Origin: Streptomyces typhae | GTDB taxonomy: Bacteria > Actinomycetota > Actinomycetes > Streptomycetales > Streptomycetaceae | Direction: 5' to 3' | DNA: 64,000 bases | Assembly (NCBI RefSeq): GCF_009755605.1 | Contig: NZ_WPNZ01000017.1 | Span: 124,001-188,000 of the forward strand | Shown here: one piece after another, positions 26,451 through 35,095 of the stretch | Numbering within the stretch: the first letter of the stretch is position 1 | Layout of the letters: the number at the start of each line of letters is the position of its first letter | Made by a program: the position numbers and the translations under genes | The notes under the pieces: generated by a model | Seen by the model: only the letters and a program-made list of their open reading frames with translations | The model's database searches: none | Told to the model about the DNA's origin: nothing

Positions 26451-27983
26451 TCAGCGGCCGATCGCGTGCGGGTGGTCGAAGAACCGCCCGGGGTCGTAGC
26501 GGTGCTTGGCCCGCACGAGCCGCCCGTAGTTGCTGCCGTAGTAGGCGGACCGCCACCCCTTCAGCTCCGGGTCGGTGTAGTTCTGGTACGCCTGGCGGGA
26601 CGCCCAGGGCAGCATCGCGGAGTGCAGGCCCCGGGCCCACCGCGTGACGCCCTCCTTGTGCGCGGCGGGGGAGTCCACCGGCACCTGCGCGAGGTACTGC
26701 AGCAGGAACCGCTGCCGGCGGTGCACGAACGCCGTCGTCCCCGGGTGCGGCCGGTTGTAGGCGCCGCCGAAGGCGTGGAACTCCAGACCGCGCAGCTGGG
26801 CGCCGGGCCCGGCGGCGGTGAACCGGTCCATCAGTGTCCGTACCGCGTCCCGGCTCATCACCCGGGTGAAGAAGCTGGACTTGGTCAGCGCGTACTCGAA
26901 GCGGTGCAGCTTGCCGTCGGGGGTCTGGCCCTCGCCGTGGCACTGCGAGACGGAGAAGTCGGAGCAGCCCGCCCAGTGCATCACGCTGTCCAGGTACGGC
27001 ACGGTCTTCTTGACCACCCTGACCGGCTCGCGCCCCACCAGCGCGGTGAAGCGGTCGAGTTGGCGCTCGAGCCCGGCGGCCGGGCCCGACCACTGGCCGA
27101 AGGCGTAGAGCTGCGGTTCGACGGCAGGGTCCGGTGTGCGCACGAACATGCCCGCGCTCAGGTCCTCGGGCGCCTCGGGCGCCCACCGCTGCCAGGCGGG
27201 CAGCACGTCGACGGCTTGGGCCCACGGGAAGTGCAGCTCGAACACGGTGGGCCGGCCGGCCGGGAACGTCTCGAACTCGAAGTCGCTGACGAAGCCGAAG
27301 CTGCCCGCGCCGCCGCCGCGCAGCGCCCAGAACAGCTCCGGGTGGTGGTGGCGGTCGCACAGCAGGATCCTGCCGTCGGCGAGGACCACCCGTATCGCGG
27401 TGAGCCGGTCCGAGGTCAGTCCGTGCTTGCGGCCCGCCATGCCGAAGCCGCCGCCGAGCGTGAGCCCGGCGATGCCCACGGTCGGGCACATGCCGCCGCT
27501 GATGGTCACTCCCCGGGACAGCAACGCGTCCTGCATGTCGACGAGTCTGGCGCCCGAGGCCACCCGCGCCCGCCCGCCGGCGAGGGTGGTGGCGCTCATC
27601 GCGGACAGGTCCACGACGATGCCCTTGCCGGTGGAGAAGCCGCCGAAGCTGTGCCCGCCGGAGCGTGCCACCGGCCGCACCCCGAAGCGGCGGGCGAACC
27701 GCACCGTCTCGGCGATGTCCTCGGCGTGCCGCGGCCGGACGACGGCCGCGGGCCGGATCCCGTCGTACCGCTTGATGTAGGTGCCGTGCGCGGCCTCGTA
27801 GCCCTCGTCCCCGGGCAGCAGCACGGCGCCGTCCACGGAGCGCCGCAGCGCCTCCCAGTGGGGGCGGCCGCGGGCCGGGCCGGGGGCCCTGGCGGCCGTC
27901 GCCGAGGCCACCAGCGGGGCAGAGCCCAGGGCGCCCACCGCGGTGAGCCCGCCCAGCGCCAGGAATCTCCTGCGGTCCATCAT
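26451..27983 (-). CDS. Secreted berberine-bridge-type FAD oxidase
   Basis: 510 residues. A Tat signal MMDRRRFLALGGLTAVGALG leads to an FAD-binding PCMH fold with ARSGGHSFGG (His111) and SGGMCPTVG (Cys166), the two residues that attach FAD bicovalently in the BBE-like family. The substrate domain and C-terminal BBE segment (WRSAYYGSNYGRLVRAKHRYDPGRFF) are complete. Such enzymes oxidise alcohols, sugars or phenolic/amine positions with O2, giving H2O2. It probably performs a late extracellular oxidation on the pathway product, conceivably on the sugar if ribose is attached. Transcribed divergently from the ACP operon. Confidence 0.92.
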   Translation of the reverse strand: MMDRRRFLALGGLTAVGALGSAPLVASATAARAPGPARGRPHWEALRRSVDGAVLLPGDEGYEAAHGTYIKRYDGIRPAAVVRPRHAEDIAETVRFARRFGVRPVARSGGHSFGGFSTGKGIVVDLSAMSATTLAGGRARVASGARLVDMQDALLSRGVTISGGMCPTVGIAGLTLGGGFGMAGRKHGLTSDRLTAIRVVLADGRILLCDRHHHPELFWALRGGGAGSFGFVSDFEFETFPAGRPTVFELHFPWAQAVDVLPAWQRWAPEAPEDLSAGMFVRTPDPAVEPQLYAFGQWSGPAAGLERQLDRFTALVGREPVRVVKKTVPYLDSVMHWAGCSDFSVSQCHGEGQTPDGKLHRFEYALTKSSFFTRVMSRDAVRTLMDRFTAAGPGAQLRGLEFHAFGGAYNRPHPGTTAFVHRRQRFLLQYLAQVPVDSPAAHKEGVTRWARGLHSAMLPWASRQAYQNYTDPELKGWRSAYYGSNYGRLVRAKHRYDPGRFFDHPHAIGR

Positions 27984-28368
27984 CTGCTTCCTCCGTGGGG
28001 GTAGCGCCCGGTGCGGCGCTGCGAACGTAGCCGCCGCGGGCGCGCCGGCGAATCACGGAAACACGTGATGTCCCGCCCCGTCCTGGCTGCCGGGGCGCTG
28101 CCCCGAACGAGTGGAGATCATCCGCGCTGATGGATTGTCAGGCCCTGTACTGAAAAGGTGGCGAAAGGTGACAAAAGAGTGGATGCGGGCATGGTCCATG
28201 CTGCGGACGTGGCCGTGTTGCGGCAGCCGCACGCAGCCGCAGCCGTCCGTGGAGCGGCTCCTGGAGCGGCGGTGCGGCCGCTGCCGCGCGCGCCCGTGAC
28301 CTCTCCGGGCGGATCGACGCGCGCGGCACCGCCACCCCTCGTACCGCCAGGATTCAGGAGACGAAGAC
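27984..28368. promoter_or_regulatory. Divergent promoter region, oxidase / ACP operon
   Basis: 385 bp without a gene, holding the promoters of the oxidase (minus) and ACP operon (plus). It has the shared motif AACACGTGATGTCCCG at 28060-28075, and a relatively A-rich stretch near 28150-28190 that could be a promoter. CAGGAGACG provides the ACP ribosome-binding site. Confidence 0.5.
28060..28075. promoter_or_regulatory. Shared cluster motif, copy 3
   Basis: AACACGTGATGTCCCG, identical over 12 bases to copy 2 at 17323. It lies about 77 bp upstream of the oxidase and about 300 bp upstream of the ACP gene. Confidence 0.45.
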
Positions 28369-28671
28369 ATGCACGAAGGCATGACACGGGTCGACGAGGC
28401 GCCGGCGCCGGGCCCGCGGGACCCGCAGCGCCCGGAACTGTCCGAGGAACTGGTGGCCCTGCTGACCGGCCGCCTCAACGTGCGGTCCGGCTCCGGCGAA
28501 CTGTCCCCGGCGACGACGTTCGAGAGCCTCGGCCTGGACTCGCTGTCGCTGATGGAGCTGGTGCTCGCGGCGGAGGAGGAGTTCGGGATGGTCCTGCCCG
28601 AGACCGCCCTGGACCTCAGCCCGGCCTCCACCCTGGGTGAGGCGGCCGAGGCCTTCGAGCATGCCCGCTGA
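28369..28671 (+). CDS. Acyl carrier protein
   Basis: 100 residues with the phosphopantetheine site GLDSLSLMEL (Ser58) and the usual four-helix pattern; a ~22-residue Pro/Asp-rich N-terminal extension is unusual. It would carry an acyl or aryl group as a thioester. Being first in an operon with a FabF-like ketosynthase and a type III polyketide synthase, and in a cluster with an aryl ligase, it may be loaded by that ligase or by fatty acid synthesis. The last 11 bases overlap the ketosynthase gene. Confidence 0.9.
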   Translation: MHEGMTRVDEAPAPGPRDPQRPELSEELVALLTGRLNVRSGSGELSPATTFESLGLDSLSLMELVLAAEEEFGMVLPETALDLSPASTLGEAAEAFEHAR

Positions 28672-29887
28672 CGTCGCCGTCACCGGCCTCGGCCTGGTGA
28701 CTCCGGCCGGACACACCGCGCGGGCGAACTGGGAGGCGCTGTGCCGGGGCCGCTCGCTGGCCGCCGCGGACCCCGAACTGCAGGGGCTGCCCGTCGACTT
28801 CTCCTGCCGGGTGGCGGACTTCGACGCCGCGGCGGAGCTCGGCCGCGCAGCGGCGCGGCGCACGGACCGCTTCGTCCAGTTCGCCCTCGTCGCCGCCCGG
28901 CGGGCCGTCGCCGACGCGGGCCTGGACCGCAGGGCGTGGGACCCGCAGCGGGTGGGTGTCGTGCTGGGGGTGGGGGCGAACAGCCTGAGCACCTACGTGG
29001 GCGAGTTCACCCATCTCGGTGCCGGGCGGGCCGAGCGCGTCTCCCCGCTCGCGCTGCCGCGCAGCGTGCCGAGCATGGCCGCCGGTGAGGTCGCGATCGA
29101 CCTGGGCGCGCACGGACCCAACTTCACCACCGCCAGCGCCTGCGCCTCGGGGGCCACCGCGATCGGCGTCGCCCGGGACCTGCTGCGGTCGGGCACCTGC
29201 GACATCGTGCTGGCCGGCGGCAGCGAGTCGGCGCGCTCGCGCATGACGGTCACCTGCTTCACCCGGATGCGGGCGCTGTCGCGGCGCCGGGCGGAACCGG
29301 CCCTGGCCAGCAGGCCGTTCGACGCGCGCCGCGACGGCCTGGTCCTCGGCGAGGGCGCCGGCGTGCTCGTCCTGGAACGCGCCTCCCGCGCCCGTGCCCG
29401 CGGGGCCCCCGTCCAGGCGCTGCTGCGCGGATACGGCGCCGGAGCCGACGCGCACCATCCCATCGCCCCGCATCCGCGGGGAGACGGCGCGGTCCGTGCC
29501 GTCCGCGCGGCGCTGGCGGACGCGGGCTGCGGCCCCGACGACATCGCCCACGTCCACGCCCACGGCACCTCGACCACGCTGAGCGACGCCGCCGAGGCCG
29601 CGGCCTACACCCGCGTCTTCGGCGGCGGCGGGCCGCCCGTCACCGCCTCCAAAGGCGTCATCGGCCACGCCCTGGGCGCGGCCGGGGCCATCCAGGCCGC
29701 GTACACGGTCCTCGCCCTGCGGCACGGGCTGATCCCCCCGGTGGCGAACTTCCAGGGCCAGGACGGCGATCACCAGCTCGACATCGTCGCCGGCCGGCCG
29801 CGGCCCGCGCGCGGCGGTGCGGCCATCAGCTGCTCCTTCGGGTTCGGCGGCCAGAACGCGGTCCTGCTGTTCACGGCCGCCCCCTGA
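28661..29887 (+). CDS. FabF-like beta-ketoacyl-ACP synthase
   Basis: 408 residues from ATG at 28661. The Cys-His-His triad is intact: TTASACASGATAIG (Cys161), HAHGTSTTLSD (His301) and KGVIGHALGAAGA (His336), with the C-terminal ISCSFGFGGQNAVL. It belongs to the KAS I/II thiolase family. Standing alone with an ACP, and not in a chain-length-factor pair, it resembles orphan ketosynthases that do non-canonical acyl transfer; in A33853 biosynthesis a protein annotated as a ketosynthase forms an amide bond. Either fatty-chain elongation or acyl transfer to the aminophenol is possible. Stop overlaps the MMPL start (TGATG). Confidence 0.9.
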   Translation: MPADVAVTGLGLVTPAGHTARANWEALCRGRSLAAADPELQGLPVDFSCRVADFDAAAELGRAAARRTDRFVQFALVAARRAVADAGLDRRAWDPQRVGVVLGVGANSLSTYVGEFTHLGAGRAERVSPLALPRSVPSMAAGEVAIDLGAHGPNFTTASACASGATAIGVARDLLRSGTCDIVLAGGSESARSRMTVTCFTRMRALSRRRAEPALASRPFDARRDGLVLGEGAGVLVLERASRARARGAPVQALLRGYGAGADAHHPIAPHPRGDGAVRAVRAALADAGCGPDDIAHVHAHGTSTTLSDAAEAAAYTRVFGGGGPPVTASKGVIGHALGAAGAIQAAYTVLALRHGLIPPVANFQGQDGDHQLDIVAGRPRPARGGAAISCSFGFGGQNAVLLFTAAP

Positions 29888-32076
29888 TGCGCGCCGCCCA
29901 CCCGTCCGCAGGCCACGGCCCGCGAACGGCCCGCGAGCGGACAGCGGTGCGGCGGGCCTGGCTGGTGCTGGCGTGCGCCCTCCTGGCGGCGGTGTGCGCG
30001 GGGGTCCTGGGCCCGGCCGCCTTCTCGGCGCTGGGCACGGGCGGCGCCCTCGCCACCGGCACCGAGGCCGAACGCGCCGCCCGGCAGGCCGAACGCCTCG
30101 GCGTGCCCGCACCCGATCTCGTCCTGGCCCTCTCCGAGCACCCCGGCACCGGCCGTGCGGGCGCCGCCCGGGACGCCGCCGCGGTGGTGCGGACCCTGTC
30201 CGGGCAGGGCGACGTCAAGGCCGCCTGGTCCGCGCAGACCACGGGAAACCCCTGGCTGCGCTCGAAGGACGGGCGGACGCTGCTGGTCCTGGTACGCCTG
30301 GAGGGGACGGACAAGGAACGCAAACAGGCGGCGCCGCGTGTGGTGGCCGCGGCCCGCGCGGCCGCCCCGCACACCGGGGTGGAGCCCAGCGGCGGCACGT
30401 GGGCCAACCGGGAGATCGACGAGAGCGTCGAACACGACCTGCGGCGGGCCGAACTCGTGGCCGCGCCGGTGCTGTTCGCCGTGCTCGTCCTCGCCTACGG
30501 ATCCGTGGTCTCCGCGCTCCTGCCCGTGGTCGTGGCCGCCCTCACCATCGGCTGCGCCGTCCCGGTCCTCGGCCTGCTCGCGCAGGTCGCCGACATCTCA
30601 CGGGTCGCGGTCAGCGCCGCCTCCGCGATCGGCTTCGGCCTGGCCGTCGACTACAGCCTCTTCCTGCTCGCCCGGGTACGGGAGGAGAGCGCGCGGGGCG
30701 CGGACCTCCCCACGGCACTGGCGGCCGCCCGGCGCTCCAGCGGCCGTTCGGTGGCGTTCTCGGCCGCCGCCGTCACCGTCTGCCTGGCCGCCGCCCTGGC
30801 CGTGCCGGTGCCGATGCTGCGCGCCCTGGCCCTGGCCGGCATGACCGTCGCCGTGCTCGCGGCCCTGGTCGCCCTGACGGTGCTGCCCGCCTGCCTGTGC
30901 GTGCTCGGCCCCCGGGCGCAGGCCTTCGATCCGCTGGCCCGCCTGCGCCGTACCCGGGTCGGCGACGGCAGCCGCTTCTGGCGCCGCACGGCCACCGCCG
31001 TCACCGCCCGCCCCCTGCTCGCGGGAGGCCTTGCGCTGCTGCTCCTGGCCCTGCTCGCCGTGCCGTTCACCCACGCCCGCCTGGGCATCGTGGACGAACG
31101 CACCCTGCCCGCGTCCGCCCCCGCCGCCGCGGCCGCGCAGCGGGTGCGCGCCGAGTTCACCGCGCCCCCCGAGCGGATCCTCACCGTGGTGGTGAACGGC
31201 CCCCGGGCGGCCGGGGGCGCCCCCGCCTACGGCAAGCGGCTCGCCCGCCTGCCGGGCATCATCGCCGTCCGCGTGGCGCCCACCGCACCGGCCGCCGGGG
31301 GCGCGGTGCTCCTGGCGGCCATCTCCGCCGCCCCCGACACCCGCGCGGCACGGACCGCGGTGCGACAGGTACGGCAGACCTCCGCGCCGGGAAGCGTCAC
31401 GGTGGGCGGCCGTGCCGCGGACGTCACCGACACCGCGCACAGCGTCCTGCGCGCCCTTCCCGCCTGTCTGCTTCTGCCGGCAGCGGGGCTGATGCTCCTG
31501 CTGAGCGCCTTCACCCGCACGTTCGTCGCCCCGCTCAAAGCGCTGGCCGTCGCCGCGGTGAGCCTCGGCGCGATCCTGGGGGCCCTGGTCGTCCTCTTCC
31601 AGGAGGGCCGGGGCGGCGCCCTGTTCGGATCCTTCACGGCCACGGGCACGCTGGACGCCTCCATACTCCTGTTCGTCCTGTTCATCGCCCTGGCCCTGTC
31701 GGTCGACTACGAGGTCTTCCTCCTCGGCCGCATCCGCGAGGAGTTCGACCGCCGCGGCGACAACCGCACGTCGATCGTCGAAGGCATCGCCCGCACCGGC
31801 CGCCTGCTGACGTCCGCCGCGGCGGCCGTGGCGATCTCGACCGCCGCGATGGCCACCTCGCAGGTCGCCCTGCTCAAGTTCATCGGCATCGGCGTCGCAC
31901 TCGGCGCGCTCGTCGACGCCCTCCTGGTACGCGGAGTGCTGGTGCCCGCCGTGATGGCGGCCCTGGGCCCCCTCAACTGGTGGTCCCCTGCCCGTACCGG
32001 GTCCCGGCCCGGGACCGTCACAGCCGAAGCCGACAAGAAAGGCGGGGCTGAACCAGATGCGTCACGCTCCACATGA
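29887..32076 (+). CDS. MMPL-family RND exporter
   Basis: 729 residues, twelve predicted membrane helices in the MmpL arrangement: one helix, a periplasmic loop of ~150 residues, five helices, then the same again. Asp/Tyr-containing GFGLAVDYSLFLLARVREE and LALSVDYEVFLLGRIREEFDRRGDN are the duplicated proton-relay segments. MmpL proteins export lipids and lipid-like metabolites. Placement between ketosynthase and type III polyketide synthase suggests that the product is lipophilic. Its last 20 bases overlap the type III synthase gene. Confidence 0.92.
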   Translation: MRAAHPSAGHGPRTARERTAVRRAWLVLACALLAAVCAGVLGPAAFSALGTGGALATGTEAERAARQAERLGVPAPDLVLALSEHPGTGRAGAARDAAAVVRTLSGQGDVKAAWSAQTTGNPWLRSKDGRTLLVLVRLEGTDKERKQAAPRVVAAARAAAPHTGVEPSGGTWANREIDESVEHDLRRAELVAAPVLFAVLVLAYGSVVSALLPVVVAALTIGCAVPVLGLLAQVADISRVAVSAASAIGFGLAVDYSLFLLARVREESARGADLPTALAAARRSSGRSVAFSAAAVTVCLAAALAVPVPMLRALALAGMTVAVLAALVALTVLPACLCVLGPRAQAFDPLARLRRTRVGDGSRFWRRTATAVTARPLLAGGLALLLLALLAVPFTHARLGIVDERTLPASAPAAAAAQRVRAEFTAPPERILTVVVNGPRAAGGAPAYGKRLARLPGIIAVRVAPTAPAAGGAVLLAAISAAPDTRAARTAVRQVRQTSAPGSVTVGGRAADVTDTAHSVLRALPACLLLPAAGLMLLLSAFTRTFVAPLKALAVAAVSLGAILGALVVLFQEGRGGALFGSFTATGTLDASILLFVLFIALALSVDYEVFLLGRIREEFDRRGDNRTSIVEGIARTGRLLTSAAAAVAISTAAMATSQVALLKFIGIGVALGALVDALLVRGVLVPAVMAALGPLNWWSPARTGSRPGTVTAEADKKGGAEPDASRST

Positions 32077-33244
32077 CCCCACTCGACAGGCCCCCACCCC
32101 ACCTCATCACCCCGCCCCCCAGGGCCCCGCCCGGACGCCGGCGGCCACCGCCCCCCGGGTGACCGCGATCCACACCGTCTTCCCGCCCTACACCTACCCC
32201 CAGCGGGAAATCCTCGCCACCCTGGCCCGCACCACCGCGCTGGAGTCCGAAGCGGGCACCCTCGTCCTCCGCAAGATCATCAACAGCTCGGGCGTCGACA
32301 CCCGCTCCCTGGCGCTGCCGCTGGAGAAACTGGCCGACCTCGCCCGCCAGGACGACTTCACCGAGAAGAACCGCATCTGGCTCGACACCGCCCTGGACCT
32401 GGGGGAGCAGGCGATCACCGGCGCCCTGCGCGCCGCCGGCGTCCGCCCGCGGGACGTCGACGCGGTGATCAGCACCACCGTCACCGGCCTGGCCGTGCCC
32501 TCACTGGAGGCCCGCCTCGCCCACCGGGTGGGACTGCGGCCCGACATCCAGCGCATCCCGCTGTTCGGCAGCGGCTGCGCGGGCGGCGCCGCGGGCCTGG
32601 CCCGGCTCCATGACTACCTGCTGGCCCACCCCGACCGGGTCGCCGTCCTCCTCGCCGTGGAACTGTGCAGCCTGGCCCACCAGTTCAAGGACGACTCCGT
32701 CGCCAACATCGTCGCCGGCAGCCTCTTCGGCGACGGCGCCGCGGCCGTCGTGGCCACCGGAGCCCACCGCGACAGAGCCCCCGCCGCCCCCACGGGCTCC
32801 GCCGCCCCCACCGGGCCCGCTCTGGTGGACACCCACAGCCTGCTGCTCCCCGGCACCGAGGACGTCCTCGGCTGGGACATCGGCTCCCACGGCCTGCGGA
32901 TCCTGCTGGCACCCGAGGTCCCCGCCCTGACCGGGGAGCACCTGCCCGCGGCCATCCACAGCCTCCTCGACCGGCATGCGCTGACACCGGACCAGATCAC
33001 CGGCTGGATCGTCCACGGCGGCGGCCCCAAGGTCTTCACCGCCGTGGAACAGGCCCTCGGCCTGCCGCCGCGCGCCCTGGAACGCACCCGGCGCTCCGTG
33101 GCCGAGCACGGCAACCTCTCGTCCGTGTCCGTACTGGACATCCTGCACACCGCCATGAAGACACCCCCACCACCGGACACTCCCGGCCTGGTCGCCGCCA
33201 TGGGCCCGGGGTTCGCCATCGAACTGGTTCTCCTCAACTGGTGA
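32057..33244 (+). CDS. Type III polyketide synthase (chalcone synthase fold)
   Basis: 395 residues. PLFGSGCAGGAAGLARLHDYL (with Cys174), WIVHGGGPKVFTAVEQAL (His320) and AEHGNLSSVSVLD (Asn353) supply the Cys-His-Asn triad; the His-to-Asn spacing of 33 equals that of plant chalcone synthase (303/336). VAVLLAVELCSL, SLFGDGAAAVV and LGWDIGSHGLRI are typical of bacterial type III synthases such as tetrahydroxynaphthalene and alkylresorcinol synthases. It extends an acyl-CoA or acyl-ACP starter with malonyl-CoA to a resorcinol, pyrone or similar ring. A Pro/His-rich N-terminal extension of ~30 residues is odd. IVHPGGP has become IVHGGGP. Confidence 0.9.
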   Translation: MRHAPHDPTRQAPTPPHHPAPQGPARTPAATAPRVTAIHTVFPPYTYPQREILATLARTTALESEAGTLVLRKIINSSGVDTRSLALPLEKLADLARQDDFTEKNRIWLDTALDLGEQAITGALRAAGVRPRDVDAVISTTVTGLAVPSLEARLAHRVGLRPDIQRIPLFGSGCAGGAAGLARLHDYLLAHPDRVAVLLAVELCSLAHQFKDDSVANIVAGSLFGDGAAAVVATGAHRDRAPAAPTGSAAPTGPALVDTHSLLLPGTEDVLGWDIGSHGLRILLAPEVPALTGEHLPAAIHSLLDRHALTPDQITGWIVHGGGPKVFTAVEQALGLPPRALERTRRSVAEHGNLSSVSVLDILHTAMKTPPPPDTPGLVAAMGPGFAIELVLLNW

Positions 33245-33751
33245 AAACCGCGGGCGGCAAGGGGCCACCCCGCCCTGCGCCCCCGGACCCTCGCGGAGGC
33301 CGCCCTCGCCGGCCGCACCTTCGCTTCCCCTGCTCGGCCGACCCGGCCTGACCGCGCTCGCCCTGGCGCAGGCAGGGCCGGGCGCCGGTTCGCCGGGGGC
33401 CGGTGGTGGCCTCCGCGAGGTGTCGCCGACCGAGCCCACCGGACGAGGCGATCAAGGACTGCCGGCGCGGTCGGTGGCGGCCGCACGCCGTGGACAGCGC
33501 GGGCGCCGTCCCAGCGCGGGGGCGCACTCGGGGATCGCGCCGACGCAAGTCACGCCCGGCACGTGCCCTATGGCATATGCGCCATCGTGAACCGTGCCAG
33601 TGGTGACTGCGCTGCGCGTGCTGCCGCTGGTCCCGCTCAGACGAGTGACAGCCGCGTACACCGCGTGGATCAGCGGAACGAACCTAACTACAGGCAGACA
33701 AGCGCGACATCACCGTCAGTCGCGTTCTCCTTCCTCTGAAAGGCCAAGCAC
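33245..33751. other. Intergenic region, no gene seen
   Basis: 507 bp after the type III synthase. A weak GC hairpin just past the stop (near 33253-33277) may terminate transcription. The last ~120 bp are less GC-rich and probably hold the promoter of the secreted protein at 33752. No convincing coding sequence. Confidence 0.6.
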
Positions 33752-34384
33752 ATGAACCGTGTCACACGCACCGCCGCAGTACTCACCATGGCCCTCGTCA
33801 CGGCCCTGCCGCTCACCCAGGCGCACGCCGACGGCGCCGCCGAGCGGGTGGAGGTGCCCGTAGGCGAAAACCTGATCAAGAACGGCACCTTCAGTGCCGA
33901 GACCGTCGCCCCGCATCGCTACAAGCCCTACACCACGGGCTCCGACGCGAGGATCAGCCCCTGGCATGTCATGACCGAGGGGGAACTGCACGTGTTCTCC
34001 AAGAAGGAAGCCGGGCACCCGAATCAGTACCAGGCAGCCAATATCACCGGCAACGTGCCGGTGACCATCGAGCAGGACGCCGGCACGATCAGCGACACGC
34101 GGTACCGGCTGACCTGGCAGGAGCGCACCGAGACCTGGGAGGGCTGTGACAGGAAGCCCGCCTCCGACCAGCAGTACAAGGTCGCCGTGACCGGAGTACG
34201 CGCCAAGACCTACACGCCCACCGACGAGTGGCTGGAGGCCGAAGGCGGGCCGATCGACTTCACGGCCAGGGGGGACACCAAGGTGCAGTTCATCTCCCAG
34301 TCCCGCAACAACAGCGACCCCGGACACTGCGGCGCTCTGATCACCAACGTCGTCCTGCGCAAACTGCAGTCCAACGAGAGCTGA
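33752..34384 (+). CDS. Secreted protein, DUF642-like, paralogue of the next gene
   Basis: 210 residues beginning with a Sec signal peptide (MNRVTRTAAVLTMALVTALPLTQAHA). The mature part opens ENLIKNGTFSAET and contains ISPWHVMTEGELHVF and YRLTWQERTET, a beta-sandwich pattern like the galactose-binding-fold DUF642/carbohydrate-binding proteins. Two cysteines (EGCDRK and GHCGAL) could form a disulfide. The same layout recurs in the following gene (NGDFTSP, LPGWTVASGDVDLY, YELTWHDAP, PHCGPQITRV), so the pair arose by duplication. Function unknown. Confidence 0.82.
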   Translation: MNRVTRTAAVLTMALVTALPLTQAHADGAAERVEVPVGENLIKNGTFSAETVAPHRYKPYTTGSDARISPWHVMTEGELHVFSKKEAGHPNQYQAANITGNVPVTIEQDAGTISDTRYRLTWQERTETWEGCDRKPASDQQYKVAVTGVRAKTYTPTDEWLEAEGGPIDFTARGDTKVQFISQSRNNSDPGHCGALITNVVLRKLQSNES

Positions 34385-34468
34385 CGCCCCCGACGCACCC
34401 CCCCGACGCACTGCCCACGGGGCGCGCCCGGCGGCGCGCCCCGGCCCGCCAGCACATCAGGAGCTTCC

Positions 34469-35095
34469 GTGAAACGCACGTTCGGCGCCGCCCTGCTCGC
34501 CACGACGACCCTGCTCATGACGCCGGCGGCCGCCGCTGGACCCCTGGTGGTGAACGGCGACTTCACCAGTCCGCCCGTCTCCGCCGGCCAGTACCAGCGC
34601 CTGACCACCGACAGCGACCTGCCCGGCTGGACCGTGGCCTCCGGCGACGTCGACCTCTACAGCGCGGATCTGGCCCGCCTCGACGGTGCCCAGTCCCTGA
34701 ACCTCACGGGTTCGCACAACGGCGCCATCAGCCAGTCCCTGTCCCTCCTCGCCGGCCGGTCCTACGAACTCACCTGGCACGACGCGCCGGACACCTGGCC
34801 CGGCTCCCCGCAGGACCCGGGCGCGAGCGACCCGGAGAAGGAAAGCTGCTTGACCAAGCCCAACGACGACCAGGCCTACAACGTCGCGGTGCCCGGACGG
34901 CGTCCCGTCACCTTCACGCCGGCCGGGTCCGGCGGCCAGTCCCCCGACTGGCAGCCGAAAAGCCTGCGGTTCACCGCCGGGGAGGACGACTCCGTCATCC
35001 GGTTCGTCTCCCAGGCCGCCACCCAGTCCCTGCCGCACTGCGGACCTCAGATCACTCGCGTGAACGTCAGGCCCGCCCCCGGCCCGACGGCCTGA
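34469..35095 (+). CDS. Secreted protein, DUF642-like, second paralogue
   Basis: 208 residues from GTG at 34469 with CAGGAG upstream. Signal peptide ends near MTPAAAAG; the mature protein begins GPLVVNGDFTSPPVSAGQY, the usual start of DUF642-type modules, and shares the GWxVxxGDVDLY, YELTW and HCGxxI blocks with its neighbour at 33752. Two cysteines again (ESCLTK and PHCGPQ). Probably co-transcribed with it; 84 bp apart. A cell-wall or extracellular glycan ligand is likely for the fold, but nothing here identifies it. Confidence 0.82.
   Translation: MKRTFGAALLATTTLLMTPAAAAGPLVVNGDFTSPPVSAGQYQRLTTDSDLPGWTVASGDVDLYSADLARLDGAQSLNLTGSHNGAISQSLSLLAGRSYELTWHDAPDTWPGSPQDPGASDPEKESCLTKPNDDQAYNVAVPGRRPVTFTPAGSGGQSPDWQPKSLRFTAGEDDSVIRFVSQAATQSLPHCGPQITRVNVRPAPGPTA

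Noticed and set aside
32057..33244. First read as a KAS III-like acyltransferase similar to BomK
   Set aside because: The Cys-His-Asn positions, 33-residue His-Asn spacing and GCAGGAAGLAR motif show a type III polyketide synthase.
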